Of a stretch of DNA of 64,000 nt, positions 52,209 to 60,690 are shown piece by piece. Numbering within the stretch: the first letter of the stretch is position 1; every line of letters starts with the position of its first letter. The notes under the pieces were generated by a model. That model searched no databases. It was not told the DNA's origin and saw nothing but the letters and a program-made list of their open reading frames with translations. Position numbers and translations under genes: made by a program. Source of the DNA: Chloroflexota bacterium (GTDB taxonomy: Bacteria > Chloroflexota > Anaerolineae > UBA2200); contig JACIWW010000002.1 in NCBI GenBank assembly GCA_014360905.1, positions 124,001 through 188,000 on the forward strand, in the 5' to 3' direction.

Positions 52209-54215
52209 GTGTCAGCCGGAATGGCAATGGAGAACTTGGTGACACTCCCGAGTGGCAGTGCACAGGATACAAAATGTTATAAAATTGTTTTTAGGCCGGA
52301 TGGGAAGACGGTAGAAGTACCCGATGGCGTGCTGCTAAGCGATGCCATTGCTCAGACAGGCCTTCGCTTCAACCTGCCTTGCGGTGGGCAAGGGCGCTGC
52401 GGCCGCTGCAAGGTCGTCGTGGAAAGGGGAAAAATCAAACGGCGCAGCACGAGCCGTTTGTCGGCCATCGAACTAGAGCAGGGTTATACCTTGGCTTGTC
52501 AGACCACAATTCACAGTGATCTGCAGGTCTTTATCCCACCTCAGGAAGCCATTCTGCGCCGATTGCCTAGCGAAAAAGCCGCTGCTGAAATCCCAACTTT
52601 GCCCGTAAAGTGCGATTGGCAAAGCAATCCCATTATCCAAAAGTTTTTCTTCACCATAGAGCCCCCCAGTCTGTCGGACAACACGACCGATTTCGAACGG
52701 CTGCAACGCGAACTGGCGAAGCAACACAACATCAGGAACATCACGGCGAGCCTACCAGTGCTGCGAAAGCTGGCGAGAACGCTGCGAGAATCGGAAAAGG
52801 AGGGCGTGGGCTGGCAGGTAACTGCTGTGTTCGAAATGGGCAATTGGATGGATGAAGATGCACCCCCACGCTTGATAGACCTGCGCCCTGGTGACCATAC
52901 AGGGCGTACATTGGCAGTCGCTGTGGACATTGGCACGACCAGCAATGTAGTGTACCTGGTAGATCTTGTCAGCGGGAAGTTCATTGACAGTGCAGCAGCC
53001 TATAATGCGCAGATATCCTGTGGCGAGGACGTCATATCACGCATTCTCTATGCCAGGAAAGAGGGCGGATTGGAACATCTGCAAAGGCTTGTAGTCCAGA
53101 CGATCAATGAGTTATTGCACGAACTAGCTGAACGCAACCGGGTTGACCTAAACGAAATCTATGCCATGACTGTAGCCGGCAATACCACCATGATCCATCT
53201 ATTCCTGGCGCTTGATCCATCGTTTATCCGCCTTGAACCGTATATCCCCACCATCAGTCATCCGCCGCCAGTGCGGGCTTCTGAGCTAGGACTCCACATC
53301 TGCCCAGAAGCTCCGGTAGATTGTCTGCCCGGTGTGGGAGCCTATGTAGGTGGGGATATCGTTGCTGGCGTGCTTAGTTCTGGCATGTTCAAAACATACA
53401 AACTGACCCTTTTCATTGATGTGGGCACAAATGGCGAGATCGTATTGGGTAATGTAGACTGGCTTATCTCTTGTGCTTGCTCAGCAGGGCCTGCCTTTGA
53501 AGGCGCTGGTGTGCATTCTGGCATGCGTGCTACAGTGGGCGCTATCGAAGAAGTATGGATCAATGCACAAACATACGAGCCGACATACCGTGTCATCGGT
53601 GACGTGCCGCCGCGTGGCATATGCGGTTCTGCCATGATCTCGTTGCTTGCAGAGATGTTCCTCACTGGCGTGATAGACAAGTCCGGCCGCATCAACCGCT
53701 ATCTCAACACGCCCCGTGTACGCATTGGGGACCATGGGCCAGAATACGTGGTGGCCTGGGCTAAAGAGACACAGGATCAAAAGGAGGACATTGTCCTGAC
53801 CGAGGTAGACATCTCCAACCTCATCCGTGCCAAGGGAGCTATTTACGCTGGGTTCTCCGTACTGACCACTAGCGTGGGCATCGACCTGGCGGATGTGGAG
53901 CAAGTGCTAATCGGTGGAGCCTTTGGCAAGTATATTGACGTCGAGAAAGCGATTCAAATCGGCTTGCTGCCGGACATGCCTTGGGAGCGTTTCAAGTACC
54001 TGGGCAACACCTCTGTCTTGGGGGCTTTTACTGCCCTGCTCTGTCGAGATATGCGGCGCGAAGTGGTCGAGATTGCCAGGAAGATGACTTATTTAGAGCT
54101 CAGCACCGACAACCGATTCATGGAACAATTCACTTCGGCGCTGTTCCTGCCGCACACGGACACCACTGCTTTCCCTTCAGTAATGCGCTTGTTGAAGGAG
54201 CAAAGGAAAGCATAG
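52209..54215 (+). CDS. Reductive activator of corrinoid protein (RACo/ASKHA, DUF4445)
   Basis: A protein of up to 668 residues. An N-terminal [2Fe-2S] ferredoxin domain has C58, C64, C67 and C97 (LPCGGQGRCGRCKVV ... TLACQT). The C-terminal part is an ASKHA ATPase-like domain: AVDIGTTSNVVYLVDL, YAMTVAGNTTMIHLFL, LFIDVGTNGEIVLG, SCACSAGPAFEGAGV and VLIGGAFGKYID. These proteins use ATP and low-potential electrons to bring inactive Co(II) corrinoid protein back to Co(I). It fits next to acsC, acsD and acsE. The start is unclear: GTG 52209, ATG 52221 and ATG 52227 all lack a good ribosome site. Confidence 0.93.
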   Translation: MSAGMAMENLVTLPSGSAQDTKCYKIVFRPDGKTVEVPDGVLLSDAIAQTGLRFNLPCGGQGRCGRCKVVVERGKIKRRSTSRLSAIELEQGYTLACQTTIHSDLQVFIPPQEAILRRLPSEKAAAEIPTLPVKCDWQSNPIIQKFFFTIEPPSLSDNTTDFERLQRELAKQHNIRNITASLPVLRKLARTLRESEKEGVGWQVTAVFEMGNWMDEDAPPRLIDLRPGDHTGRTLAVAVDIGTTSNVVYLVDLVSGKFIDSAAAYNAQISCGEDVISRILYARKEGGLEHLQRLVVQTINELLHELAERNRVDLNEIYAMTVAGNTTMIHLFLALDPSFIRLEPYIPTISHPPPVRASELGLHICPEAPVDCLPGVGAYVGGDIVAGVLSSGMFKTYKLTLFIDVGTNGEIVLGNVDWLISCACSAGPAFEGAGVHSGMRATVGAIEEVWINAQTYEPTYRVIGDVPPRGICGSAMISLLAEMFLTGVIDKSGRINRYLNTPRVRIGDHGPEYVVAWAKETQDQKEDIVLTEVDISNLIRAKGAIYAGFSVLTTSVGIDLADVEQVLIGGAFGKYIDVEKAIQIGLLPDMPWERFKYLGNTSVLGAFTALLCRDMRREVVEIARKMTYLELSTDNRFMEQFTSALFLPHTDTTAFPSVMRLLKEQRKA

Positions 54216-54305
54216 TTCTGTAAGCTGTCGCAAACTGTGGTATTATCTATGGAACAAAATGTCCATACCCTGTTACTTTGAATATATGAGGAGTGCAGAA
54301 CGACG

Positions 54306-55070
54306 ATGACCATGACCATTGCGGTAGCCGGCAAGGGTGGCACTGGCAAAACCACCTTTGCGGCGCTGCTGATTAAATACATACGCAGTCAAAATCTGGG
54401 TTACATCCTGGCGATCGACGGGGATCCCAGCACTAATCTGAACCTAGTGCTGGGCATGGAGCTTCCGGGTACTATTGGCGGCATCCGTGAGGACACACTG
54501 GCGCAGGTCAGCACGGGCCGTTACGATTCTTCCATCCCAAAAGCAGACTTTTTCGAGTACCGCATCAACGAAGCCCTGGCCGAAGGAGACAAGATTGATT
54601 TGATCGCTATGGGCCGCCCAGAAGGGCCTGGGTGCTACTGTGCAGCGAATAGCATCTTGCGCAGCGTCATTGATCGTCTTGGAAATCAATATGACTTTGT
54701 GGTTATAGATAACGAAGCAGGAATGGAGCATATCAGCCGCCAGACTACCCGCGACGTGGACAAGCTTTTCGTGGTCACCGACATGACCATGCGTGGAATC
54801 ACTGCTGCTGGGCACATCGTGGGTCTCATTAAGGAGCTAGGCACGCGGGTTCATGAAACATACCTGGTGATCAATCGGGTTAATGGGGACATCCCAGCGC
54901 TCATGAAACAAGAAATTGCACGGCTTGGCTTAAACCTCATTGGCACGTTGCCCCAAGATAGGACGATCGCAGAGTTCGATTTGATTGGCAAGCCATTGAT
55001 TGAGATTAGCGAAGAGTCACCCATATACACGGCTGTGGCGGAGATCGCTGCCAAGGCCGGCATTCGCTGA
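54306..55070 (+). CDS. cooC: CooC-type nickel-insertion ATPase
   Basis: A 254-residue MinD/ParA-like ATPase. The deviant Walker A is AVAGKGGTGKTTF (7-19). IDGDPSTNLNLVLG is switch I, VVIDNEAGMEHISR the Walker B area. The CxC pair C110/C112 (GPGCYCAAN) is the metal site seen in CooC dimers. It matures the Ni-Fe C-cluster of CODH or the A-cluster of ACS (AcsF). It lies between the activator and acsE. The start at 54306 has GAGGAG about ten bases before. Confidence 0.93.
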   Translation: MTMTIAVAGKGGTGKTTFAALLIKYIRSQNLGYILAIDGDPSTNLNLVLGMELPGTIGGIREDTLAQVSTGRYDSSIPKADFFEYRINEALAEGDKIDLIAMGRPEGPGCYCAANSILRSVIDRLGNQYDFVVIDNEAGMEHISRQTTRDVDKLFVVTDMTMRGITAAGHIVGLIKELGTRVHETYLVINRVNGDIPALMKQEIARLGLNLIGTLPQDRTIAEFDLIGKPLIEISEESPIYTAVAEIAAKAGIR

Positions 55071-55172
55071 GCAGTGTGAATTGAGTGCAACGGCGTTTTC
55101 CACGAGTATGAAAAGCTAAGAGATATTGGATTCCAAGCATGTAAATATGACATATGACAAAAGGAGGATAAC

Positions 55173-56093
55173 ATGCTCATTATCGGCGAGAATATTCACA
55201 TTATCTCACCCAAGGTCAGGGCCGCCTTTGAAACGCAGGACAGCAAGTTCATCCAGGATCTAGCCCTACGCCAGGTCAAACACGGAGCGGATATGCTGGA
55301 TTTGAACATTGGGCCACAGCGAAAGCGCGGTGTAGAAGTAATGGAATGGATTGTGGATGCCGTGCAAGAGGTTACGGATGTGCCACTTTCGCTGGATACC
55401 ACGAATGCAGCGGCTATCGAGGCAGGTCTGAAAAGGGTCAAACGTCAGGCGATGATCAATTCCACCTCCGCCGATCCAGAGCGGTTAGAGAACATCATGC
55501 CGCTGGCTGCCAAGTACAACGCCAAAATCGTCGCCCTGACCATGGGGAAATCGGGCATTCCTACGACCGCTGAAGCACGCGTAGAGCTGGCGATGGAGGT
55601 GCTGATTCCCAAAGCTATGGAGCTGGGTATCCCCATGTCCAATCTGTACCTCGATCCACTGGTACTCACAGTGAACGGGACACAGGAGCATGCACCACAT
55701 ACACTGAATGCCGTGCGCTTCTTCAAGCAGCTCGCTGATCCACCGCCCATGACCGTAGTTGGCTTATCCAATATTTCCAACAGCGTTCCCACCGAAAATC
55801 GCAGCCTGATCAACCGCACCTTCCTGGTGATGTTGATGGCTGCCGGCTTGGATGCAGCGATTGCTGATCCGCTGGATGAAGAACTGAACCGATACATGCG
55901 CATTGTCGAGCAGCGCGATACAAGCACAGGCCTAGGTGATTTGCTCGTGACGCTTTACGACAAGACGGCGGCAATGGAAGAGCTAGAACCTACGGATGTG
56001 GACATGAGCGATCCAGAACAGGTAGCTATCTGGAAAACGGTGCAAATCTTGTACAACAAGGTCATCTACGCACATTCATACCTGCGTATGTAA
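55173..56093 (+). CDS. acsE: Methyltetrahydrofolate:corrinoid methyltransferase
   Basis: A 306-residue pterin-binding TIM barrel. It starts MLIIGENIHIISPKVRAAFE, continues ADMLDLNIGPQRKRGVEVMEW and VPLSLDTTNAAAIEAGL, INSTSADPERLENIMPLAAKYNAKIVALTMGKSG (in two parts), and ends YNKVIYAHSYLRM. It transfers the methyl group from methyl-THF to the corrinoid iron-sulfur protein. AAAGGAGG precedes the ATG. The TAA stop forms part of the target duplication of the inserted palindromic element that follows. Confidence 0.95.
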   Translation: MLIIGENIHIISPKVRAAFETQDSKFIQDLALRQVKHGADMLDLNIGPQRKRGVEVMEWIVDAVQEVTDVPLSLDTTNAAAIEAGLKRVKRQAMINSTSADPERLENIMPLAAKYNAKIVALTMGKSGIPTTAEARVELAMEVLIPKAMELGIPMSNLYLDPLVLTVNGTQEHAPHTLNAVRFFKQLADPPPMTVVGLSNISNSVPTENRSLINRTFLVMLMAAGLDAAIADPLDEELNRYMRIVEQRDTSTGLGDLLVTLYDKTAAMEELEPTDVDMSDPEQVAIWKTVQILYNKVIYAHSYLRM

Positions 56094-56236
56094 GTGGAGG
56101 GTGTTGAAAAGAACACCAACCGTCGTGCTGAACCTTGTCCCGAGCGAAGCCGAAGGGAAGTGAAACTTCCCACTTCTCGTATCATGAAGTCCTTCGCTCA
56201 GGATGACACCTGAGGCTTTTTAAACACCCTCTAAGT
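56091..56236. mobile_element. MITE-like palindromic element with TAAGT duplication
   Basis: The element (56096-56231, about 136 bases) has terminal inverted repeats GAGGGTGTTGAAAAG (56097-56111) and CTTTTTAAACACCCTC (56216-56231), which match apart from one substitution and one extra base. Both ends are flanked by TAAGT (56091-56095 and 56232-56236), as expected of a target site duplication. The inside is also palindromic: GGGAAGT-gaa-ACTTCCC (56155-56171) and two inverted versions of a GTCxTxCTGAxC...GAGCGAAG sequence. There is no coding capacity, so it is non-autonomous. The left TAA is the acsE stop codon. Confidence 0.7.
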
Positions 56237-56487
56237 ACGGGTTAAACGAAGCAGTTCTTAGATACTTGACAAGCTGGCAGATTAGGCACTGTCACTTGCT
56301 TGTCGCATCATTTTTCACCAAGGGCAAGGCGGTATCGAGAAGCCCTGGCTAGAGTATAGGCCAGGGCGTATACTTCTCCGCCGCTTAGGTAAAACGTGAT
56401 ATAATCGTAGCGGGTAGAATGCGGTGTGCACTTTAGAGCAGCCGAGATATTTCTGCCCCCTCACTTCAGACAAAGGAGGAAACTGCC
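56237..56487 (+). promoter_or_regulatory. Intergenic region with candidate promoter of the aminotransferase
   Basis: No gene is visible. A hairpin GCCCTGGC (56342-56349) / GCCAGGGC (56360-56367) lies in the middle without a T run. A perfect TATAAT at 56400-56405 has no good -35, but is placed suitably (83 bases) for the gene starting at 56488. TTGACA also occurs near 56265 without a matching -10. Confidence 0.4.
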
Positions 56488-57678
56488 ATGTCCGTTACTT
56501 ACCACGATCTCAATCCACCCGAGCGTTTATTGCTTGGCCCGGGACCAAGCAATGTAGACCCCCGCGTGCTGCGGGCGATGTCCACACCATTGCTGGGCCA
56601 CCTCGATCCGGACTTTCTCAAAATCATGGACGAGACGAAACAGTTGCTACAATACACTTTCCAGACGAATAACTACCTCACGCTCCCTGTGTCCGGCACG
56701 GGCAGTGCCGGCATGGAAGCCGCTTTGTGTAACGTGATCGAGCCTGGGGATAAGGTGGTAGTATGTGTCAGTGGCGTGTTTGGCGAACGAATGTGCGATA
56801 TTGTGGAACGCTGTGGCGCAGAATTGATCCGAGTTGAGGCAGAATGGGGCCACATCATCGAACCAGAGCAAGTGGAGAGTGCTGTGAAGAGAGGCAAGGT
56901 CAAAGTTGTCGCTATCGTACATGCCGAGACCTCAACAGGCATCCTGCAGCCTCTGGAAGACATCGGTCGTCTAGCGCATGAGTATGGCGCTCTGTTCCTG
57001 GTTGATACCGTTACTTCTCTGGGAGGTTGCCCGGTCAAAGTGGATGAATGGGAGTTGGACGTCGTCTATAGTGGAACCCAGAAGTGCCTGAGTTGCCCAC
57101 CAGGACTGGCCCCCATCACCTTCTCGCCGCGAGCGGAGCAAGTCCTAGACGCACGCAAGAACAAAGTGCAAAGCTGGTACCTCGATATGACCATGATCCG
57201 GCGTTATTGGGGACAGGAGAGGTTCTATCATCACACTGCACCAATCAGCATGTGCTATGCACTGAGGGAAGCCCTGCGCCTGATTTACGAAGAGGGTCTG
57301 GAAGCACGCTGGCAGCGACATGCGCTGAACCATCGCGCCTTGATGTCAGGATTGCAGGCCATGGGACTGCAGCCATTTGCCCAAGAGGGGCATTGGCTGC
57401 CTTCGCTGAATGCTGTGCGTGTACCCGATGGCATCCAGGACCTGAAAGTGCGCGGGCGCTTGCTGCAGGAGTATGGGATTGAGATTGGAGGAGGCCTGGG
57501 CAAGATCAAGGGACAAATCTGGCGCATTGGGCTGATGGGTTACAACTCTACCCGGAAAACAGTCATGGTGTTCCTAAGCGCGCTGGAGACTGTGTTGCGC
57601 AGAGAAGGTTATCCCGTCCGTCCGGGAGAGGCAATAGCCGCTGTCGAAAAAGTGTACGGGATGACAACCAGTACGTAA
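56488..57678 (+). CDS. Class V aminotransferase (alanine/serine-glyoxylate type)
   Basis: A 396-residue PLP enzyme. LLLGPGPSNVDPRVLRAM is the usual N-terminus; VSGTGSAGMEAAL binds PLP phosphate; HAETSTGILQPL and LVDTVTSLGG follow; the Schiff-base lysine is K199 in YSGTQKCLSCPPGLAP. Typical of alanine/serine-glyoxylate and purine-catabolic (ureidoglycine-glyoxylate) aminotransferases. The downstream glycolate-oxidase-like gene makes glyoxylate metabolism plausible. AAAGGAGG precedes the ATG. Confidence 0.87.
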   Translation: MSVTYHDLNPPERLLLGPGPSNVDPRVLRAMSTPLLGHLDPDFLKIMDETKQLLQYTFQTNNYLTLPVSGTGSAGMEAALCNVIEPGDKVVVCVSGVFGERMCDIVERCGAELIRVEAEWGHIIEPEQVESAVKRGKVKVVAIVHAETSTGILQPLEDIGRLAHEYGALFLVDTVTSLGGCPVKVDEWELDVVYSGTQKCLSCPPGLAPITFSPRAEQVLDARKNKVQSWYLDMTMIRRYWGQERFYHHTAPISMCYALREALRLIYEEGLEARWQRHALNHRALMSGLQAMGLQPFAQEGHWLPSLNAVRVPDGIQDLKVRGRLLQEYGIEIGGGLGKIKGQIWRIGLMGYNSTRKTVMVFLSALETVLRREGYPVRPGEAIAAVEKVYGMTTST

Positions 57679-57715
57679 TGTGTTTTGTGACAGCCTCGAG
57701 GAAGAGAGATTGGTC

Positions 57716-58615
57716 ATGGCCAAATTTCCTTTGACAGGGATTTATGCTCCCATCCCCACACCCTTCGACGCCCAGGGAGCAATTGCCCACAACAAACTGG
57801 CAGAGAATCTCGCCAAATGGAATAAGACCTGCCTGGCAGGTTTCGCAGTGTTAGGCACAAATGGCGAATTTGCGTTCTTAAGCGACGCAGAAAAATTAGC
57901 CGTGCTGCGCACGGCCCGCCAAACTATCCCCAAAGGCAAGCTATTCATTGCCGGTACTGGTTGCGAGTCAACTATTCATACCTTACAACTGACGGAGCAG
58001 GCCGCTGCCATTGGAGCGGATGCGGCGATGGTCATTACCCCCAGTTACTTCAAAGCCAGAATGGATGCATCCGCAATGCGCCGACACTTTCTGCAGTTAG
58101 CTGATCGCTCGCCATTGCCTATTATCCTCTACAACATGCCCGGAAACACGGGGATTGACCTGTCAGCAGAGGTCGTAACGGAACTAGCCCAGCATCCGAA
58201 TATCGTAGGAATTAAAGATAGCAGTGGCAACATTGCCAAATTAGGGGATATCATCCGAACTGCCCCGCCACATTTTCGGGTCCTGGCGGGATCGGCCAGC
58301 TTTCTTTATGCGGCGCTGGTTCTAGGTGCAGTGGGTGGGGTTGCCGCCTTAGCAAACATTGCTCCAGAGGCATGCTGTGCTCTATATGAGTATGCTCAGC
58401 AAGGGCGACACCGCGAGGCACAGCAACTACAATTGAAATTGATTCCCCCCAATGCAGCGGTGACCAGTCGCTTTGGCGTCCCAGGATTGAAATTGGCACT
58501 CGACTGGCTAGGTTACTACGGCGGGCCACCGCGTTCGCCGCTGGGGCCTTTGGATGAAGTGCAGCAGGCCACGCTGAAAGCTATTCTAATCGCCGCCGAT
58601 ATTCTCCCAGCCTGA
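57716..58615 (+). CDS. DapA/NanA-family aldolase
   Basis: A 299-residue TIM-barrel lyase of the dihydrodipicolinate synthase / N-acetylneuraminate lyase family. GIYAPIPTPFDAQG, GTNGEFAFLSDAEK (T48 region), the tyrosine in ILYNMPGNTGIDL (Y139) and the Schiff-base K167 in IVGIKDSSGN are all in place. In the family it could be lysine biosynthesis DapA or a 2-keto-acid aldolase; the neighbours (aminotransferase, FAD oxidase) speak for a catabolic 2-keto acid role. ATG 57716 is preferred over the in-frame start at 57680. Confidence 0.87.
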   Translation: MAKFPLTGIYAPIPTPFDAQGAIAHNKLAENLAKWNKTCLAGFAVLGTNGEFAFLSDAEKLAVLRTARQTIPKGKLFIAGTGCESTIHTLQLTEQAAAIGADAAMVITPSYFKARMDASAMRRHFLQLADRSPLPIILYNMPGNTGIDLSAEVVTELAQHPNIVGIKDSSGNIAKLGDIIRTAPPHFRVLAGSASFLYAALVLGAVGGVAALANIAPEACCALYEYAQQGRHREAQQLQLKLIPPNAAVTSRFGVPGLKLALDWLGYYGGPPRSPLGPLDEVQQATLKAILIAADILPA

Positions 58616-58636
58616 ACGTAATGGAACGGAGAGAAA

Positions 58637-60034
58637 ATGTACAACAAAGTAGATGCGCAGGTAGTTGCCGAATTGCGCCAGATTGTAGGTGAAGGCAATG
58701 TGCTAGTGAAGCGCGAGGATTTGGAACCCTACACGCACGATGAGGTGGTTGGTCTAAGGGCTGACCCCGAGGTCGTGGTCAAAGTGACTACTGCCCAACA
58801 GATTGCACAGATCTTCAAACTGGCTCAACGGAGAAGGATACCCGTAACTCCACGAGGCGCGGGTTGGGGGTTAAGTGGCGGGGCTGTACCCGTGTGCGGT
58901 GGAATTGTCCTCTCGCTGGAGAAAATGAACCGCATTCTGGAAATTGACAAAGAGAACCTGATGGTCACCGTCGAACCAGGGGTGATCACGGGCGACATCC
59001 ACCGTGCTGTCGAAGCAGAAGGGTTGTTCTACCCGCCTGACCCAGCCAGCCTTGATTCCTGCTCCATCGGTGGCAACATCGCCGAGGGGGCAGGCGGCCC
59101 TAGGGCGGTGAAGTATGGGACGACGATGCACTATGTATGCGGCCTGGAGGCGGTGCTGCCATCAGGTGATATCATTACCTGTGGCGGAAAACTGGTCAAA
59201 AATGTAACGGGCTACAACCTGGTGCAACTGCTCATCGGCTCGGAAGGCACCTTGGCCGTGGTAACCAAGATCATTCTGCGTCTGCTACCCCTCCCTAAAG
59301 AACAAATTGACCTGCTTGTGCCTTACGATGATTTCCAAGCAGCAGCCGATACTGTCTCCGCGATTATCGCTCACCGCATTGTGCCCGCTACTATTGAGTT
59401 TATGGAACGAGACAGTATCTTGGCTGTGGAACGTTTGCTGCAGAAAGAGATGCCGTACGATGACGCAGAAGCCCATCTGCTCATCCAATTGGATGGCAAT
59501 CACCGCGAACAGGTGGATGCAGATATGGAGATAGTGGGTGAACTATGCCTGGAGCATGGTGCACGAGATGTCCTGGTGGCTAGGGACCGACCTACCCGCG
59601 ACCGTCTCTGGGAAGCAAGGCGCAAGATCATCGAAGCTCTTAAGCACGAAAGCCCCATCAATCACATGGAGGATGTGGTTGTGCCCCGCTCGGAGATACC
59701 GCGCCTGATGAAAGGGGTGAAGGAAATCGCCAGGGAGCATGGCGTGCGCATTATCAGTTTTGGTCACGCTGGTGATGGCAACGTACATCTCAATGTGCTA
59801 AAGGATGACATTCCCCTTGAGCAGTGGGAGAAGATGGTGCCATTGGTTGCTGAAGCCATCTACCGCCTCGCCCTGTCGCTGGGAGGGACAATTACTGGCG
59901 AGCATGGCATTGGTGCCACACGGCGCAGATACTTGCCCTTGGCCTTGGATGAAGCGCAGATCGAGGTTCAACGCCGTATTAGGGCAGCTTTCGATCCCAA
60001 CCAGATTCTGAACCCCAACAAGATTTTCCCATGA
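58637..60034 (+). CDS. glcD: FAD-linked oxidase, glycolate oxidase subunit D-like
   Basis: A 465-residue flavoprotein of the PCMH/FAD_binding_4 type. PRGAGWGLSGGAVPV binds the FAD phosphates; DPASLDSCSIGGNIAEGAGGPRAVKYG is the flavin loop; the C-terminal domain ends with HAGDGNVHLNVL, GGTITGEHGIGATRRRYL and AFDPNQILNPNKIF. It oxidises 2-hydroxy acids such as glycolate or lactate, usually with GlcE/GlcF partners, which are not next to it. It starts 21 bases after the aldolase gene. Confidence 0.9.
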   Translation: MYNKVDAQVVAELRQIVGEGNVLVKREDLEPYTHDEVVGLRADPEVVVKVTTAQQIAQIFKLAQRRRIPVTPRGAGWGLSGGAVPVCGGIVLSLEKMNRILEIDKENLMVTVEPGVITGDIHRAVEAEGLFYPPDPASLDSCSIGGNIAEGAGGPRAVKYGTTMHYVCGLEAVLPSGDIITCGGKLVKNVTGYNLVQLLIGSEGTLAVVTKIILRLLPLPKEQIDLLVPYDDFQAAADTVSAIIAHRIVPATIEFMERDSILAVERLLQKEMPYDDAEAHLLIQLDGNHREQVDADMEIVGELCLEHGARDVLVARDRPTRDRLWEARRKIIEALKHESPINHMEDVVVPRSEIPRLMKGVKEIAREHGVRIISFGHAGDGNVHLNVLKDDIPLEQWEKMVPLVAEAIYRLALSLGGTITGEHGIGATRRRYLPLALDEAQIEVQRRIRAAFDPNQILNPNKIFP

Positions 60035-60122
60035 GGTGATAAAGAGGCGCTCCCCACTACAAAAGAGTATTTAGGGCATTCTGCCTAGTGTGCGAACTAA
60101 TCCATCGGATGTTATAGAAACC

Positions 60123-60677
60123 ATGATAGAGAAACCCACTATCATCCTGGTACCACTTGGCCCGGTCCCTGTGGATTTGCTTGATTTTCTGGCCAGTGCG
60201 CTGATTCCCATCTTTGGCATCTCGTGTGGGATTGCCCCTACCATCCCTATTCCCTCTGCCGCCTATGACCAACGACGTGGCCAGTACGAGGGTCATCGTG
60301 TTTTAACTGTGCTGAGCCGGTTAGACATTCCACATGCTAAACGCGCCTTGGGCCTTGTTGATGCAGATTGCTACAGCTCAGGGCTCAACTTCATCTTTGG
60401 GCAAGCCAGGATTCATGGTCGCGATGCTTTCATTGCCCTACCACGCCTGCGGCAGTCTTTCTATGGTTTGCCAGAGGATGAAGCGCTGTTCCAGCAGCGG
60501 GCGCTGAAAGAAGCAGTGCACGAACTAGGGCATACTTACGGTCTGGATCACTGTCCCAATCCAAGATGTGTAATGCATTTTTCCAATAGCCTGCTCGATA
60601 CAGACAGAAAGGGAGCTGCATTCTGCACACGTTGCCAAACTAAACTTGGGACGCTGATGAAAGGAAATGGGCTCTGA
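60123..60677 (+). CDS. Archaemetzincin-type zinc protease
   Basis: A 184-residue metalloprotease. HELGHTYGLDHC (133-144) contains H133, E134, H137 and H143, the metzincin zinc site and general base. Four cysteines C144, C149, C168 and C171 form the second zinc site typical of archaemetzincins (HCxxxxCxM ... CxxC). Length is normal. The natural substrate is unknown. ATG 60123 fits the family start; GTG 60090 is possible, neither has a strong ribosome site. Confidence 0.9.
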   Translation: MIEKPTIILVPLGPVPVDLLDFLASALIPIFGISCGIAPTIPIPSAAYDQRRGQYEGHRVLTVLSRLDIPHAKRALGLVDADCYSSGLNFIFGQARIHGRDAFIALPRLRQSFYGLPEDEALFQQRALKEAVHELGHTYGLDHCPNPRCVMHFSNSLLDTDRKGAAFCTRCQTKLGTLMKGNGL

Positions 60678-60690
60678 AAAGGAGATTACT

